Below are positions 7,820 to 17,420 of a stretch of DNA of 64,000 nt, one piece after another. The notes under the pieces were generated by a model. That model was not told the origin of the DNA, did no database searches, and saw only the letters and a program-made list of their open reading frames with translations. A program made the position numbers and the translations under genes. This stretch comes from Acidimicrobiia bacterium (GTDB lineage Bacteria; Actinomycetota; Acidimicrobiia; Spongiisociales; UBA11373), in the NCBI GenBank assembly GCA_030584185.1, contig CP129495.1, positions 62,001-126,000 on the forward strand, written 5' to 3'. Position 1 is the first letter of the stretch. Every line of letters starts with the position of its first letter.

Positions 7820-9592
7820 GTGACCGACACCATCCCCGCTCGACTCTTCTCGCAGGCGGCAAGGATGCCCGGCAGTCCTGCCTACCACGAGAAGGTGGAC
7901 GGGCAGTATCGGGCGGTCTCCTGGTCGGAGTACGCAGCAGAGGTGAGGCGTGTGGGTAGGGCGCTCATCGCCGCGGGCCTGGAACCCGGCGGCCGCACCA
8001 CGATCCTCGGCTTCAACAGGCCCGAGTGGGTGGTGCTCGACGTGGCGACGATGGCCGCCGGCGGAGCCCCCGCCGGCATCTACACGACGTCCTCGCCCGA
8101 AGAGGTCGAGTACATCGTCGGTCATGCCGAGGCCCCGGTGGTCCTGGTCGAGAACAAGGTTCAGATGGACAAGGTGCTCGCCGTTCGCCATCGCCTTCCG
8201 TCGCTCAAGTGGATCGTCACCATGCGGGGGGCGCCTGCCGTCGATGACCCCCAGGTGGTGGCATGGGACGACTTTCTGGCCATGGGCGATGCCGTGTCCG
8301 ATGCCGACCTCGAGGCACGGATGGAGGCACTGCAACCGGACGACCTGGCCACCCTGATCTACACCTCGGGGACCACCGGACCGCCCAAGGGCGTGATGCT
8401 CACCCACTCCAACCTCACCTGGACGGCCGACCAGGCGCCCGGCGTGCTGGCACTCTCCTCGGACGACGTCCTGGTCTCCTACCTGCCGCTGAGCCACATC
8501 GCCGAGCAGATGTTCACCATCCACATCCCGATCAGCACCGGTGCCCAGGTGTACTTCGCCGAATCGATCGACGCCCTCCTCGAGAACCTGAAGGAGGTCC
8601 GCCCGACGATCTTCTTCGCCGTGCCCCGGGTGTGGGAGAAGTTCCAGGCGGGGATCGCCGCCGAACTGGGACACGCCACGGGTGTCAAGGCCAGGCTGGC
8701 GGCATGGGCCCAGGTCGTGGGACGGAAGGCCACCGAGGTGCGCAATCGGGGCGGGTCGTTGTCCGCCGGTCTCGCCGCCAAGATGAAGCTGGCCTCCGTG
8801 GTCCACAAGAAGGTCAAGGCGGGCATCGGGCTCGACCGCTGCCGGGGAGCGGTCAGCGGCGCCGCCCCGATAGGGCGCGAGGTCCTGGAGTTCTTCGCCG
8901 GGTTCGACCTCACGGTGTTGGAGGTGTACGGCCAATCGGAGGGATCGGGGCCGACGACCTTCAACCGCCCGGGCGCCACCAAGTTCGGCTCGGTGGGACC
9001 CGCCTACCCGGGGTGCGAGGTCCGGCTCGCCGAGGACGGGGAGGTGCTGCTTCGTGGCGGCAACGTGTTCGCCGGGTACTTCAAGAACCCCGGTGCCACG
9101 GCGGAGACCCTGCGGGACGGGTGGCTGTACTCGGGCGATCTGGGCTCCTTCGACGGCGACGGCTTCCTGACGATCACCGGACGCAAGAAGGACATCATCA
9201 TCACCGCCGGAGGCAAGAACATCGCCCCGAAGGACATAGAGGCGGCCATCAAGGCTGATCTCCTGGTGTCGGAGGCGGTGCTCATCGGCGACCGACGGAG
9301 GTTTCTGACGGCACTGGTGACGCTCAATCCCGAGACCGCCGCCGCCTTCGCCGAGGATCGGGGAATCACCGGCCCGCTGCACGAAGCGGAGGCGATCCGC
9401 GAGCAGCTCCAGGCGACCATCGATGGGATCAACCGGAGGCTGGCCAAGGTGGAGACGGTGAAGAAGTTCGCCATCCTGCCTCGTGAGCTCTCCATCGAGA
9501 GCGGCGAGCTCACCGGCACCCTGAAGGTGAAGCGCGACAAGGTTGCCGAGCACTTCTCGGCCGAGATCGACGCCCTCTACTCCGAAGGCTGA
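7820..9592 (+). CDS. Long-chain fatty acyl-CoA synthetase (AMP-binding)
   Basis: Activates fatty acids to acyl-CoA through an acyl-adenylate. The 590-residue protein has the AMP-binding P-loop-like motif YTSGTTGPPKG, the YGQSEGSG adenine-binding motif, and the C-terminal SGDLG...GRKKDIIITAGGKNIAP segment with the hinge. It resembles the FadD15/FAA1 type of long-chain synthetase. The GTG start at 7820 follows AAGAGGAG. Its chain-length preference cannot be read from sequence. Confidence 0.9.
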   Translation: MTDTIPARLFSQAARMPGSPAYHEKVDGQYRAVSWSEYAAEVRRVGRALIAAGLEPGGRTTILGFNRPEWVVLDVATMAAGGAPAGIYTTSSPEEVEYIVGHAEAPVVLVENKVQMDKVLAVRHRLPSLKWIVTMRGAPAVDDPQVVAWDDFLAMGDAVSDADLEARMEALQPDDLATLIYTSGTTGPPKGVMLTHSNLTWTADQAPGVLALSSDDVLVSYLPLSHIAEQMFTIHIPISTGAQVYFAESIDALLENLKEVRPTIFFAVPRVWEKFQAGIAAELGHATGVKARLAAWAQVVGRKATEVRNRGGSLSAGLAAKMKLASVVHKKVKAGIGLDRCRGAVSGAAPIGREVLEFFAGFDLTVLEVYGQSEGSGPTTFNRPGATKFGSVGPAYPGCEVRLAEDGEVLLRGGNVFAGYFKNPGATAETLRDGWLYSGDLGSFDGDGFLTITGRKKDIIITAGGKNIAPKDIEAAIKADLLVSEAVLIGDRRRFLTALVTLNPETAAAFAEDRGITGPLHEAEAIREQLQATIDGINRRLAKVETVKKFAILPRELSIESGELTGTLKVKRDKVAEHFSAEIDALYSEG

Positions 9593-9652
9593 CCCGAGGC
9601 GTCGCCGCGGGCGGATCGGGAACGAATCCGGCCGGATCGGGGTTCCCCTTGA

Positions 9653-11641
9653 GTGCGTCGCTTCATGATCGCCGCGGTTGCGCTGGCACTCCTCCTCGCG
9701 GCGTGTGGGGGAGGTTCCGACGACTCCGTAACCGACTCGCGAGGCGGCGACTCGCCGGCCGGCACCGAGGCCGCCCCGGAGTTTTCCGACGGGCTCGACT
9801 GGCTCAACGTGGAACGGCCGCTGTCTCTTGCCGAGCTGCGAGGGAAGGTCGTGGTCCTGGACTTCTGGACCTACGGGTGCATCAACTGCATCCACATCAT
9901 CCCCGACCTGGAGCGCCTCGAGGCCGAGTTTCCCGACGAGCTCGTGGTGATCGGGGTGCACAGCGCCAAGTTCGACAACGAGGCCGAGACCGAGAGCATC
10001 CGCAGTGTCATCGCCCGGTACGACCTCAAGCACCCGGTGGTGAACGACCGCGACTTCACGGTGTGGAACGAGTGGGGGATCCGGGCGTGGCCGACGACGG
10101 TCGTCATCGATCCGGCGGGCAATGTGGTGGGAGCGCACTCCGGTGAGGGCGTCTACGAGGTCGTGCAACCCGTCGTCGAAGCGCTGGTGGCCGAGTTCGA
10201 CGCCCGGGGATCGATCGACCGGTCGCCGATAGCGATCACCCGCCAGGCACCGGAGGCGAGGGTCCTCTCCTTTCCCGGGAAGGTGCTGCATGCCGGGTCC
10301 CGCCTGTTCATCGCCGACACCAACCACCATCGGATCGTGGTGGCCGACCCGGACACCGGCGAGGTGCTCCAAGTCTTGGGTTCGGGCCGGCGCGGGTTCT
10401 CCGACGGCTCGGCCGCCGCGGCCAGGTTCTCCGCGCCGCAGGGAATGTCGTTCGATGCAATGAACGGCATCCTCTACGTGGCCGACACCGGCAACCATGC
10501 CGTCAGGACTATCGACCTGGCGACCGGGCGGGTGGGCACCCTTGCCGGAACCGGGGAGCAGGCCGTCGCCTATCCACCGGTGGCGGGGCCAGGCGCGGAG
10601 ACGGCGCTCTCGTCACCCTGGGACGTGCTGTTGTCGGGGGAGACCCTGTACGTGGCCATGGCCGGGTCGCACCAGATTTGGGTGGTCGACCTCGCCACCG
10701 GCCTGGCCGCTCCGTTCGCCGGCACTGGACGCGAGGGTGTGGTGAGCGGCTCGCGTTCGCGCGCCGAGCTCGCCCAGCCGAGCGGTCTCGCCCTCGATGA
10801 CGCCGGACGGCTGTTCTTCGCCGACGCCGAGTCGTCTTCGATCCGCTTCGCCGAGACCTGGGAGGGCGGGGTCGTCGCCCTGATGGCGGGCAGCGATGCC
10901 GGCCTCTTCGACTTCGGGTCGGTCGACGGCGACCGCAAGGAGGCGCGGTTCCAGCATCCGCTCGGAGTGGCGTTCGACGGGGACGACCTCTTCGTCGCCG
11001 ACACCTACAACTCGGCGATCCGCCGCATCGATCTCGAATCCGAGGAGGTGACCACTCTGGCGGGTGGCGGGGCCGGGTGGGCCGACGGGGAGGAGCCGCT
11101 CTTCGACGAGCCGGGCGGGATCTCCTACGGTGCCGGTCGGCTCTGGGTCGCCGACACCAACAACCATGCCATCAGGTCCGTGGATCCCGTGACCGGTGAG
11201 ACCGAGACCCTGGTCCTGTACGGCATCGAGGAGTTCGCTCCGCCACCAGACACCGAGGCGGCCGAGGTGCTGGATGCGGTCGTGGTGGCGCCGGGCGAAG
11301 TCGTGGTCGTGCTCGAGGTGCTGCTGCCGGAGGGATACGTGTTCAACGACGTGGCGCCGTTCACGGTACGGTGGTCGGGCGAGGGGGTGGCGGGTTCATT
11401 CGCATCCGCCGGCCTCGAGGTGGTCGAGCCGGCGTTCCCGCTACAGACGACGATCGAGCTGGAGGGAGGCGCCGGGTATTTGCTGGCCGAGGTCGGCACC
11501 TACTACTGCCGGAAGGACGCTCAGGCGCTGTGTCTCATCGACCGGGTCACGCTGCGACTCCCGGTGACGGTCGAGCCGGGTGGTGCCGGCGAGATCGCCG
11601 TGAGCCGGACCATCTCCGACCCGCTCAGCGAAGGCCCCTGA
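9653..11641 (+). CDS. Lipoprotein with thioredoxin-like domain and NHL repeats (NHLRC2-like)
   Basis: A 662-residue exported lipoprotein: signal peptide with lipobox LLAAC (Cys18), a TlpA/thioredoxin-like domain (about 50-180) with redox pair Cys76/Cys79 in WTYGCINCIH, then a beta-propeller of NHL repeats (about 205-540: ADTNHHRIVV, ADTGNHAVRTID, ADTYNSAIRRID, ADTNNHAIRSVD). A C-terminal beta domain contains YYCRKDAQALC. The layout matches the NHLRC2-type thioredoxin-NHL family; the physiological substrate is unknown. The last 17 bases overlap the convergent permease gene. GTG start. Confidence 0.88.
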   Translation: MRRFMIAAVALALLLAACGGGSDDSVTDSRGGDSPAGTEAAPEFSDGLDWLNVERPLSLAELRGKVVVLDFWTYGCINCIHIIPDLERLEAEFPDELVVIGVHSAKFDNEAETESIRSVIARYDLKHPVVNDRDFTVWNEWGIRAWPTTVVIDPAGNVVGAHSGEGVYEVVQPVVEALVAEFDARGSIDRSPIAITRQAPEARVLSFPGKVLHAGSRLFIADTNHHRIVVADPDTGEVLQVLGSGRRGFSDGSAAAARFSAPQGMSFDAMNGILYVADTGNHAVRTIDLATGRVGTLAGTGEQAVAYPPVAGPGAETALSSPWDVLLSGETLYVAMAGSHQIWVVDLATGLAAPFAGTGREGVVSGSRSRAELAQPSGLALDDAGRLFFADAESSSIRFAETWEGGVVALMAGSDAGLFDFGSVDGDRKEARFQHPLGVAFDGDDLFVADTYNSAIRRIDLESEEVTTLAGGGAGWADGEEPLFDEPGGISYGAGRLWVADTNNHAIRSVDPVTGETETLVLYGIEEFAPPPDTEAAEVLDAVVVAPGEVVVVLEVLLPEGYVFNDVAPFTVRWSGEGVAGSFASAGLEVVEPAFPLQTTIELEGGAGYLLAEVGTYYCRKDAQALCLIDRVTLRLPVTVEPGGAGEIAVSRTISDPLSEGP

Positions 11642-12560
11642 CGAACGGCTGCGACAGGGCGGCGGGCTGGCGGAACTGCTTGGTGATGATCACCATCACG
11701 GTGAGGGTGAGGACGTAGGGGAGTGCCGCCAGCAGTTGGGCGTTGACCTTGTATCCGAGCACCGGCACCGCCAGCCGGAAGGCGTCCGCCATGCCGAACA
11801 CCATGCATCCGAGGACGGTCCCCCCGAGGCGCCAGCCTCCGAAGTAGACGGCGGCGATGGCGATGAACCCCCGACCACCGATGGATGTCACCTCGAAGGA
11901 GCCCACCTGGCCAAGCACCAGAAAGGCGCCTCCGAGGCCGGCGAGCAGCCCGCCGTACTCGATCGCCTGGCGCCGCCTCCGGTTGACATCGATGCCGGAG
12001 ACGTCGGCGGCCTGCGGGTTCTCCCCGACGGCGCGCACCTCCAGGCCCCACCGGGTGCGGTACAACAGCCACCAGGTGAGCGGGATCAGGGGATACACCA
12101 GGTATGTGGGCCAGGTCTGCCCGAATAGGGCGGGGCCGAGCAGCGGCAGCTCCGACAGCAGCGGGATCTCGAAGACCCCGGCCCTGGCCGCCGCCGGGGA
12201 GATGCTGGCGTTGAGGAAACCGGCGAGTCCCAACACCAGCACGTTGGCGGTGAGGCCGACGACGAACTGATCGGCGGTGAGCCGGTGGCTCATGTTGCCC
12301 TGCACCACGGCGATGAGCAGGCCGCCGAGCATCCCGGCCACCAGTCCGAGCCAGGTCGAGCCGGTGAGGTCGTACCCGATGGCGCCGGTGAACGCCCCGG
12401 CGAGCAGCGACCCCTCCACCGAGATGTTGATCGTGCCCGCCTTCTCGGCGACCAGCTCGCCTAGGGCGGCGAACGCCAGGAAGGCGCCGAGGCGGATGGC
12501 GCTCCCGTACATGGTGGGGCTGCCGAAGATGTCGCCCAGGGCGTCGATGAAGTCGGTCAT
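11625..12560 (-). CDS. BMP-type ABC transporter, permease 2
   Basis: Inner-membrane permease of about 311 residues in the BPD_transp_2 (COG1079-like) family, which pairs with BMP-family lipoproteins in purine nucleoside and related uptake. Multiple hydrophobic helices and the family-typical GENPQAADVSGIDV loop are visible. The start overlaps the stop of the upstream permease by four bases (ATGA). It is the last gene of the importer operon 16502 to 11625. Confidence 0.9.
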   Translation of the reverse strand: MTDFIDALGDIFGSPTMYGSAIRLGAFLAFAALGELVAEKAGTINISVEGSLLAGAFTGAIGYDLTGSTWLGLVAGMLGGLLIAVVQGNMSHRLTADQFVVGLTANVLVLGLAGFLNASISPAAARAGVFEIPLLSELPLLGPALFGQTWPTYLVYPLIPLTWWLLYRTRWGLEVRAVGENPQAADVSGIDVNRRRRQAIEYGGLLAGLGGAFLVLGQVGSFEVTSIGGRGFIAIAAVYFGGWRLGGTVLGCMVFGMADAFRLAVPVLGYKVNAQLLAALPYVLTLTVMVIITKQFRQPAALSQPFVRGLR

Positions 12561-13687
12561 GCAGTCTCACCTCCGGCAGCGGCCGCCAGGCCCCGCCGCC
12601 TCTCCCGCATGAAGGCGATCGCCGGTGGCACCAGCAGCGCCAGCACCAGCAGCGCCTGGGTCACGTCGACGATCTTGCGGTCGACTCCCGTCGAGGCGAG
12701 GAAACCGGATCCGGTGCGCAGGGCGGCGAAGAGGAGCGCCATGGGGATGCACAGCAGGGGCCGGCTGCGGGCGAGGAGGGCGACGAGGAGACCCTGCCAC
12801 CCGATGTTCGACGAGAAACCGGGGCCGAAGCGGTAGGAGGCGTGGCCGAAGGTGAGCATGATCGCCCCTGCCAGGCCGGCGAGCGCCCCGGAGACGAACA
12901 GGGCGGTGGTGCCGGCGCGTGTGGCCACCACTCCTGCCATCCGGGCGACACGCGGGTTGTGGCCCAGCAGGCGGAGGCGGAACCCCCAGATGGTGCGTGC
13001 CAGGAGAAATGTGATGACGAGCGTGAGGACGACGGCGATCACCACGCCGACGGAGAACTCGTTGCCGAAGATGCGGATCACCGGGAGGTGGGTGTCCGGG
13101 TCGAGAGCGGCGCTGGTCTGGGCGCGCTGGGGCCGGTTGGGATCGGTGTCTCTCAGCAGCCAGTCGGTGGTCACGGCGTACCCCACCATCTGCAGGGCGA
13201 CGAACACCAGCAGCAGGGTGGAGATGACCTCGGGGACTCCCCGGCGGTATCGCATTACGGCGGTGACGGCGGCGAAGGCGCCGCCGGCGACCGTCGCGGC
13301 GAGCATTCCGCCGACGAGCAGCAGCACGCCGGGTCCGGCGAGCTTGGTGCCGACCGTGGCCATGAGCATCGCCCCGATCATCAGCTGGCCCTCTTGGCCG
13401 ATGTTGAACAGGCCGGCGCGCACTGCGACCACGGTGCCCAGCGCCACCAGCAGCATCGGTGCGGCGATGGTGAGGGTGTTGCCCCACCGTCCCGGGGCGA
13501 AGAAGGCGCCGTCGAGGAGGGCGGAGAACACCTTCTGCCACGAGTTGCCGGTCATCGACACCAGCAGCGCCGAGATCACGAGTGCGGCGCCGACGCTGAG
13601 GACGTAGAGCACGGTCATCTCGACCGCCGAACGCCACCTGCCGGGCCCGATGGGCAGAGCTTCCCGAGTCGAGGTGGCGGCCGTCAT
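12557..13687 (-). CDS. BMP-type ABC transporter, permease 1
   Basis: Inner-membrane permease of 376 residues, BPD_transp_2 family (COG4603-like), with about ten hydrophobic segments and the cytoplasmic coupling loop GHNPRVARMAGV. It overlaps the ATPase stop by four bases and the next permease by four bases, so the three are translationally coupled. The long N-terminal extension before the first helix is usual for this partner. Confidence 0.9.
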   Translation of the reverse strand: MTAATSTREALPIGPGRWRSAVEMTVLYVLSVGAALVISALLVSMTGNSWQKVFSALLDGAFFAPGRWGNTLTIAAPMLLVALGTVVAVRAGLFNIGQEGQLMIGAMLMATVGTKLAGPGVLLLVGGMLAATVAGGAFAAVTAVMRYRRGVPEVISTLLLVFVALQMVGYAVTTDWLLRDTDPNRPQRAQTSAALDPDTHLPVIRIFGNEFSVGVVIAVVLTLVITFLLARTIWGFRLRLLGHNPRVARMAGVVATRAGTTALFVSGALAGLAGAIMLTFGHASYRFGPGFSSNIGWQGLLVALLARSRPLLCIPMALLFAALRTGSGFLASTGVDRKIVDVTQALLVLALLVPPAIAFMRERRRGLAAAAGGETA

Positions 13688-15252
13688 CTCACCTCCGGTA
13701 CCACGCCGCCGATGAGCAGACCCAACCGCTCCATGTCGAGATCCGATCGGTCCATCTCGCCGACGATCGACCCCCGGTAGATAACGACGATGCGCTGGGC
13801 GAGGGCGGCGATCTCCCCCAGGTCGGTGGAGATGAGCAGCACGGCGATACCGTCCCTGGCCGCCTGCTCCAGGCGCTCGCCGACGTACTCGATGGCGCCC
13901 ACGTCCAGCCCGCGTGTCGGCTGGGCAGCGACCAGCACCCGAGGGCCCGTGGACAGGGCGCGGGCGAGGAGCACCCGCTGCTGGTTGCCGCCGGAGAGCT
14001 GTCCCACGGGGGTGTCGGGTCCCGGGGTGTGGATGTCGAACTCGGCGATGAGGCGATCCGCCCTCTCTGCCAGTTCCCGGCGATCGATGACACCGCGCCT
14101 GGTGGGCATCGTCGCCAACGACAGGTTCTCCGCAACCGACATCTCGACGACCACTCCCGACTCGTGCCGGTCCTCCGGGATGACCGCCACGCCTGCTGCC
14201 GCCATGGCGCCGGCCCGGCCGGTCGGGATCGGCTCCTCGGCGACGAGAACGGAACCCGATTGCAGCGGCAGCAGGCTGGAGAGCAGGTCGCCGAGGGCGT
14301 GTTGTCCGTTGCCCTCAACACCGGCGACACCGACGATCTCTCCGGGGCGCACCGTGAGGCTCAGCCTGTCGAGCAGCACCCGTCCGTCCGAACGATGGGC
14401 GGTTGCCTCTCGGATCTCGAGGACCGGCGCCAGGTCGGTGGTCGGCTGCTGTGACCCGGCCGTCGGTGCCACCGCGGCCCCGATCGCCGCCGAGGCCGCC
14501 CGCAATGCCACCGGGCGCCCCACCATGGCCCGTGCCAGAGAAGGGGCGTCGGCATCCCCGGTCGGGACCTCGTCGACCACCCTGCCGTCGCGCATGATCG
14601 TGATCCGATCGGTGACCCGCAGCACCTCATGCAGCTTGTGGCTCACCAGCACCACCGCCCAGCCATCACGCTGCACTCCCTCGCGCAGGACGTCGAACAG
14701 TTTGGCGGTCTCGGGTGGGCTGAGCACCGAGGTGGGCTCATCGAGGATGATGATCCGGGGGCCGTGGCGGAGGCACTTGACGATCTCGACACGCTGGCGC
14801 ATGCCGGCGGTGAGGTCACCGACCCGGGCCTCGGGGTCGACCTCGAGCCCGTAGCGCTCGCTGATCTCCGAGATCCGGATCCGGGTGGCCTCGGGCGCCA
14901 GGCGGTCCCGTTCGCCCAGGGCCACGTTCTCCCACACGGTGAGGGCATCCACCAGGCTGTAGTGCTGGTGCACCATCCCGATTCCGAGGCGCGCCGCTTG
15001 CAGCGGGTCGTTGACACGAACCTTCTCGCCCTCGATGAAGATCGATCCGCGATCGGGGAGTGCCAGGCCGATCAGCATCCTCATCAGGGTCGACTTGCCG
15101 GCGCCGTTCTCGCCGAGGATCCCGTGGATCTCACCGTGGCGAAGGGTCAGATCCACGCCGTCACAGGCCACGATGGGGCCGTAGCGCTTGGTCATGCCGC
15201 GCGCCTCGAGGGCGGCGACCCGTGTTGTTTCGTTCGTCGGCTCTGCGGGCAT
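13684..15252 (-). CDS. BMP-type ABC transporter, tandem ATPase
   Basis: A 522-residue ATPase with two nucleotide-binding domains, as in the YufO/RbsA-like partners of BMP importers. Domain 1 has Walker A GENGAGKST and Walker B IIILDEP. Domain 2 has a degenerate Walker A (GVEGNGQ) and an intact signature LSGGNQQRVLLARAL. The ATG at 15252 has GAGG nine bases upstream; an in-frame ATG at 15261 is an alternative. A perfect 14-bp hairpin separates it from the lipoprotein gene. Confidence 0.92.
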   Translation of the reverse strand: MPAEPTNETTRVAALEARGMTKRYGPIVACDGVDLTLRHGEIHGILGENGAGKSTLMRMLIGLALPDRGSIFIEGEKVRVNDPLQAARLGIGMVHQHYSLVDALTVWENVALGERDRLAPEATRIRISEISERYGLEVDPEARVGDLTAGMRQRVEIVKCLRHGPRIIILDEPTSVLSPPETAKLFDVLREGVQRDGWAVVLVSHKLHEVLRVTDRITIMRDGRVVDEVPTGDADAPSLARAMVGRPVALRAASAAIGAAVAPTAGSQQPTTDLAPVLEIREATAHRSDGRVLLDRLSLTVRPGEIVGVAGVEGNGQHALGDLLSSLLPLQSGSVLVAEEPIPTGRAGAMAAAGVAVIPEDRHESGVVVEMSVAENLSLATMPTRRGVIDRRELAERADRLIAEFDIHTPGPDTPVGQLSGGNQQRVLLARALSTGPRVLVAAQPTRGLDVGAIEYVGERLEQAARDGIAVLLISTDLGEIAALAQRIVVIYRGSIVGEMDRSDLDMERLGLLIGGVVPEVR

Positions 15253-15277
15253 CTGGGGCATCCTCGCGCACTCACAG

Positions 15278-15308
15278 CAGTGGGCACTCGCCAGGCGAGT
15301 GCCCACTG
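15278..15308 (-). promoter_or_regulatory. Intergenic hairpin between binding-protein and ATPase genes
   Basis: A perfect inverted repeat: arms CAGTGGGCACTCGC and GCGAGTGCCCACTG (14 bp) around a 3-base loop. No T-run follows on the minus strand, so it is more likely an mRNA-stabilising or attenuating element that keeps the binding protein in excess than a full terminator. Confidence 0.7.
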
Positions 15309-15329
15309 CGGAGCGTTGCTTCTCCGGGC

Positions 15330-16502
15330 TCAGAATCCGTAGGCGTCGGCCAGGATCTGATAGATGGCGTCCTCGAACTCCCCGGCTCCGATCCGGGCGT
15401 TGAAGTCGTCGAGTGCAGCAACCTGTTCGGCGGTGGCGTCGCAGAACTCGGCGCCGACCTCGTCGTCGATACCGACGGTGAAGGTACGGATCCCGCCCTC
15501 CTCGGCCGTCCCGGCGAAGATGTCGTCGAAGATCGGCTGGACGTAGTCGCCGGTGTCGAACTTCACCTCGAAGTCGTAGGCGAGGTCGTCGCGCTCACAC
15601 CCCTTGGAGGAGCCTGCGGTCATGACGACCAGCCCATCGGTGTTGGCCAGCTGGACCACTGGCTCGTGGGCCCCTCCGAGGAAGGGGACGATCACCATCG
15701 CACCTTCGGCCTTGGCGTTCTGGTACGCCTCGGTGGCCGCCGCCGTGTTGTTGAAGTCGTACGGGAATGCGCCGGTGGCGACGTACACCGCGGTGTACGA
15801 CTCGTCGACCAGCGACAGGCCGAGCTCGAATGCGGCGAACGACTCCTTCTCGAAGTCGAGGTCGCAGCAGCCGATGAACACGGCCTCGGTGCCGCCGCGC
15901 TCCTGGAGGAGCAGGCCGGCGGCGTAACCGCCCGAGAGCCAGAGCTCGGCGCCGCGGTCGTGGCTGATCAGCATTCCTTCGGTGGCCGGGTATCCGGAAC
16001 CGCAGTTGCAGTACCAGAACACCTCGGGGAAGTCGGCGACCACTTCGGGGAGCCCCTCGGCGAGTGCCCCCGAGCCGACGGCGATGATGTCGGCGCCCTG
16101 CTCGGCGATGTTGCGCAGCTCCTGTGCGGCGTTGGCCGCCTCGATCATGTCCACGACGATGGGGGCCTCGAACCCCTGGTCGGTTGAGATCTCGGTGATC
16201 TTGTCGACCAGGGCCTGGTAGTAGGCGCCGTCATCGCGCGGCCCATCTGTGGCCACGCCGATCACGACCTTGCCGTCACCGTTGAAGTCGGCGACCAGCG
16301 GATCCGCTGCGGCGGTCGTCGTGGTCTCCTCACCGGCTGTGGTGGTCGTCTCCTCACCGGCTGTGGTGGTCGTCTCCTCAGCGGCGGTGGTGGTCGTGCC
16401 GGCGTCGTCGTCGCCACAGGCGACCGCCACCAGCGCTAGGACCATCACCAGTACGAGCGGCCTCACCACCCGTCCCCGGCGGCTTCTCTGCGAAATCATC
16501 AT
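15330..16502 (-). CDS. BMP-family substrate-binding lipoprotein
   Basis: Exported solute-binding protein of about 390 residues. The signal peptide (VVRPLVLVMVLALVAVAC) ends in a lipobox cysteine, followed by a low-complexity Thr/Glu/Ala linker with repeated TTTTA blocks and a BMP (PnrA-like) domain with DGPRDDGAYYQAL at its start. Start at 16502 is preferred because GGAGG lies upstream and the longer frame would run through the operator at 16597-16607. The substrate is not evident; the family includes purine nucleoside binders. First gene of the importer operon. Confidence 0.9.
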   Translation of the reverse strand: MMISQRSRRGRVVRPLVLVMVLALVAVACGDDDAGTTTTAAEETTTTAGEETTTTAGEETTTTAAADPLVADFNGDGKVVIGVATDGPRDDGAYYQALVDKITEISTDQGFEAPIVVDMIEAANAAQELRNIAEQGADIIAVGSGALAEGLPEVVADFPEVFWYCNCGSGYPATEGMLISHDRGAELWLSGGYAAGLLLQERGGTEAVFIGCCDLDFEKESFAAFELGLSLVDESYTAVYVATGAFPYDFNNTAAATEAYQNAKAEGAMVIVPFLGGAHEPVVQLANTDGLVVMTAGSSKGCERDDLAYDFEVKFDTGDYVQPIFDDIFAGTAEEGGIRTFTVGIDDEVGAEFCDATAEQVAALDDFNARIGAGEFEDAIYQILADAYGF

Positions 16503-16596
16503 GGGACTCGTTACCTCCCGAGTTGTCGTTTGGGCCCTGCCCCGGTGATTCCGAGGTCGGGGAATCCAGCCGGCCATTCCGGTCCCTATGGACTGA

Positions 16597-16607
16597 TGGT
16601 CAGACCA
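16597..16607. promoter_or_regulatory. Predicted GntR operator upstream of the importer operon
   Basis: TGGTCAGACCA is an odd-centred palindrome of the TGGT-N3-ACCA type bound by FadR-subfamily GntR regulators. The same core occurs at 17965, 21220 and 27339. Confidence 0.75.
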
Positions 16608-16661
16608 GCAACCCCACCACGATAGTGACCCCGTGGGAACGCCGTCCACCCGGATGGGAGT

Positions 16662-17420
16662 TCAGAGCCCGATGACCCGCAGCGAGGCGCGTGAGAGTGG
16701 CGGTCGCCCCCCGCCGGGACCGGTGATCCTCCCCAGGCGCCCCTCGACCCGCCCCAGATGCCTCTCCACTGCGGCGAGCATCCCTTCGACATCGCCGGCC
16801 ACGAAACAGTCGGCGATGATCTGGTGCTCGTGTGCGGCTCGAATGGCGGCCTCGGCCCCGGCGGCGTGGTCGCCGCCGGGGGAGTCGTCGGGAGGCTCCT
16901 CGCAGACCTTGTCGAGGACGCGGCCGTACAACTCGAGCAGCAGAGGGTTCCCGCATCCGGCGGCGATGGTGGCGTGGAAGCGTCGGTCGGCGGTGCGGAT
17001 CGCTTCGGCGGTGGTTGGCAGAGGAAGGCGGGCCAGATCGACGGCCGCCCTCCGCTCCTGCGTGGTGGCACGGAATCCGGCCAGCTCGAAGAGGGTCAGC
17101 TCGAGCACCCGGCGGGCCTCATGTAGGGTCCGGCGAGCCTTTCGGCCGTGATCGCTCACCGGCAGGGCGACGTCGGGGAGACGCTCGGCGACGTAGCAAC
17201 GGTTGCCTCGGCGTTCCACGGCTCCGATGGCGATCAGGCTCTGGATGGCCTCACGCACCGAGGTTCGGGCCACCGAGAACTGCTCGGCCAGCGTTCGTTC
17301 GGCGGGGAGCCGCGCCCCGGGGGGGATCTCGCCGGCGTTGATGCGCGCCAGCACGTCGTCGCGGACCCGCTCGGCGACCGATCTGCGTTCGAGGGGGGAG
17401 AAGGGCTTCGAGTCGGTCAT
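16662..17420 (-). CDS. FadR-subfamily GntR transcriptional regulator
   Basis: A 252-residue regulator. The N-terminal winged helix (about 10-75) contains LPAERTLAEQFSVARTSVREAIQSL. The C-terminal all-helical FCD domain has the metal-ligand pattern DRRFH, EHQ and ERH. The ATG at 17420 overlaps the VOC gene stop (ATGA), so the two are one operon. Family members bind TGGT-N3-ACCA palindromes, and four such sites lie before this operon and its neighbours; it is the obvious candidate for their regulator. The ligand is unknown, probably the imported substrate or an intermediate. Confidence 0.9.
   Translation of the reverse strand: MTDSKPFSPLERRSVAERVRDDVLARINAGEIPPGARLPAERTLAEQFSVARTSVREAIQSLIAIGAVERRGNRCYVAERLPDVALPVSDHGRKARRTLHEARRVLELTLFELAGFRATTQERRAAVDLARLPLPTTAEAIRTADRRFHATIAAGCGNPLLLELYGRVLDKVCEEPPDDSPGGDHAAGAEAAIRAAHEHQIIADCFVAGDVEGMLAAVERHLGRVEGRLGRITGPGGGRPPLSRASLRVIGL

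Noticed and set aside
7379-10498. 1039-codon minus-strand open frame
   Set aside because: Antisense to the acyl-CoA synthetase and thioredoxin/NHL genes, with no recognisable domain; a codon-bias artefact.
16310-16400. Tandem repeat in the BMP lipoprotein gene as a mobile or regulatory repeat
   Set aside because: It encodes the Thr/Glu linker after the lipobox and stays in frame; ordinary low-complexity coding sequence.
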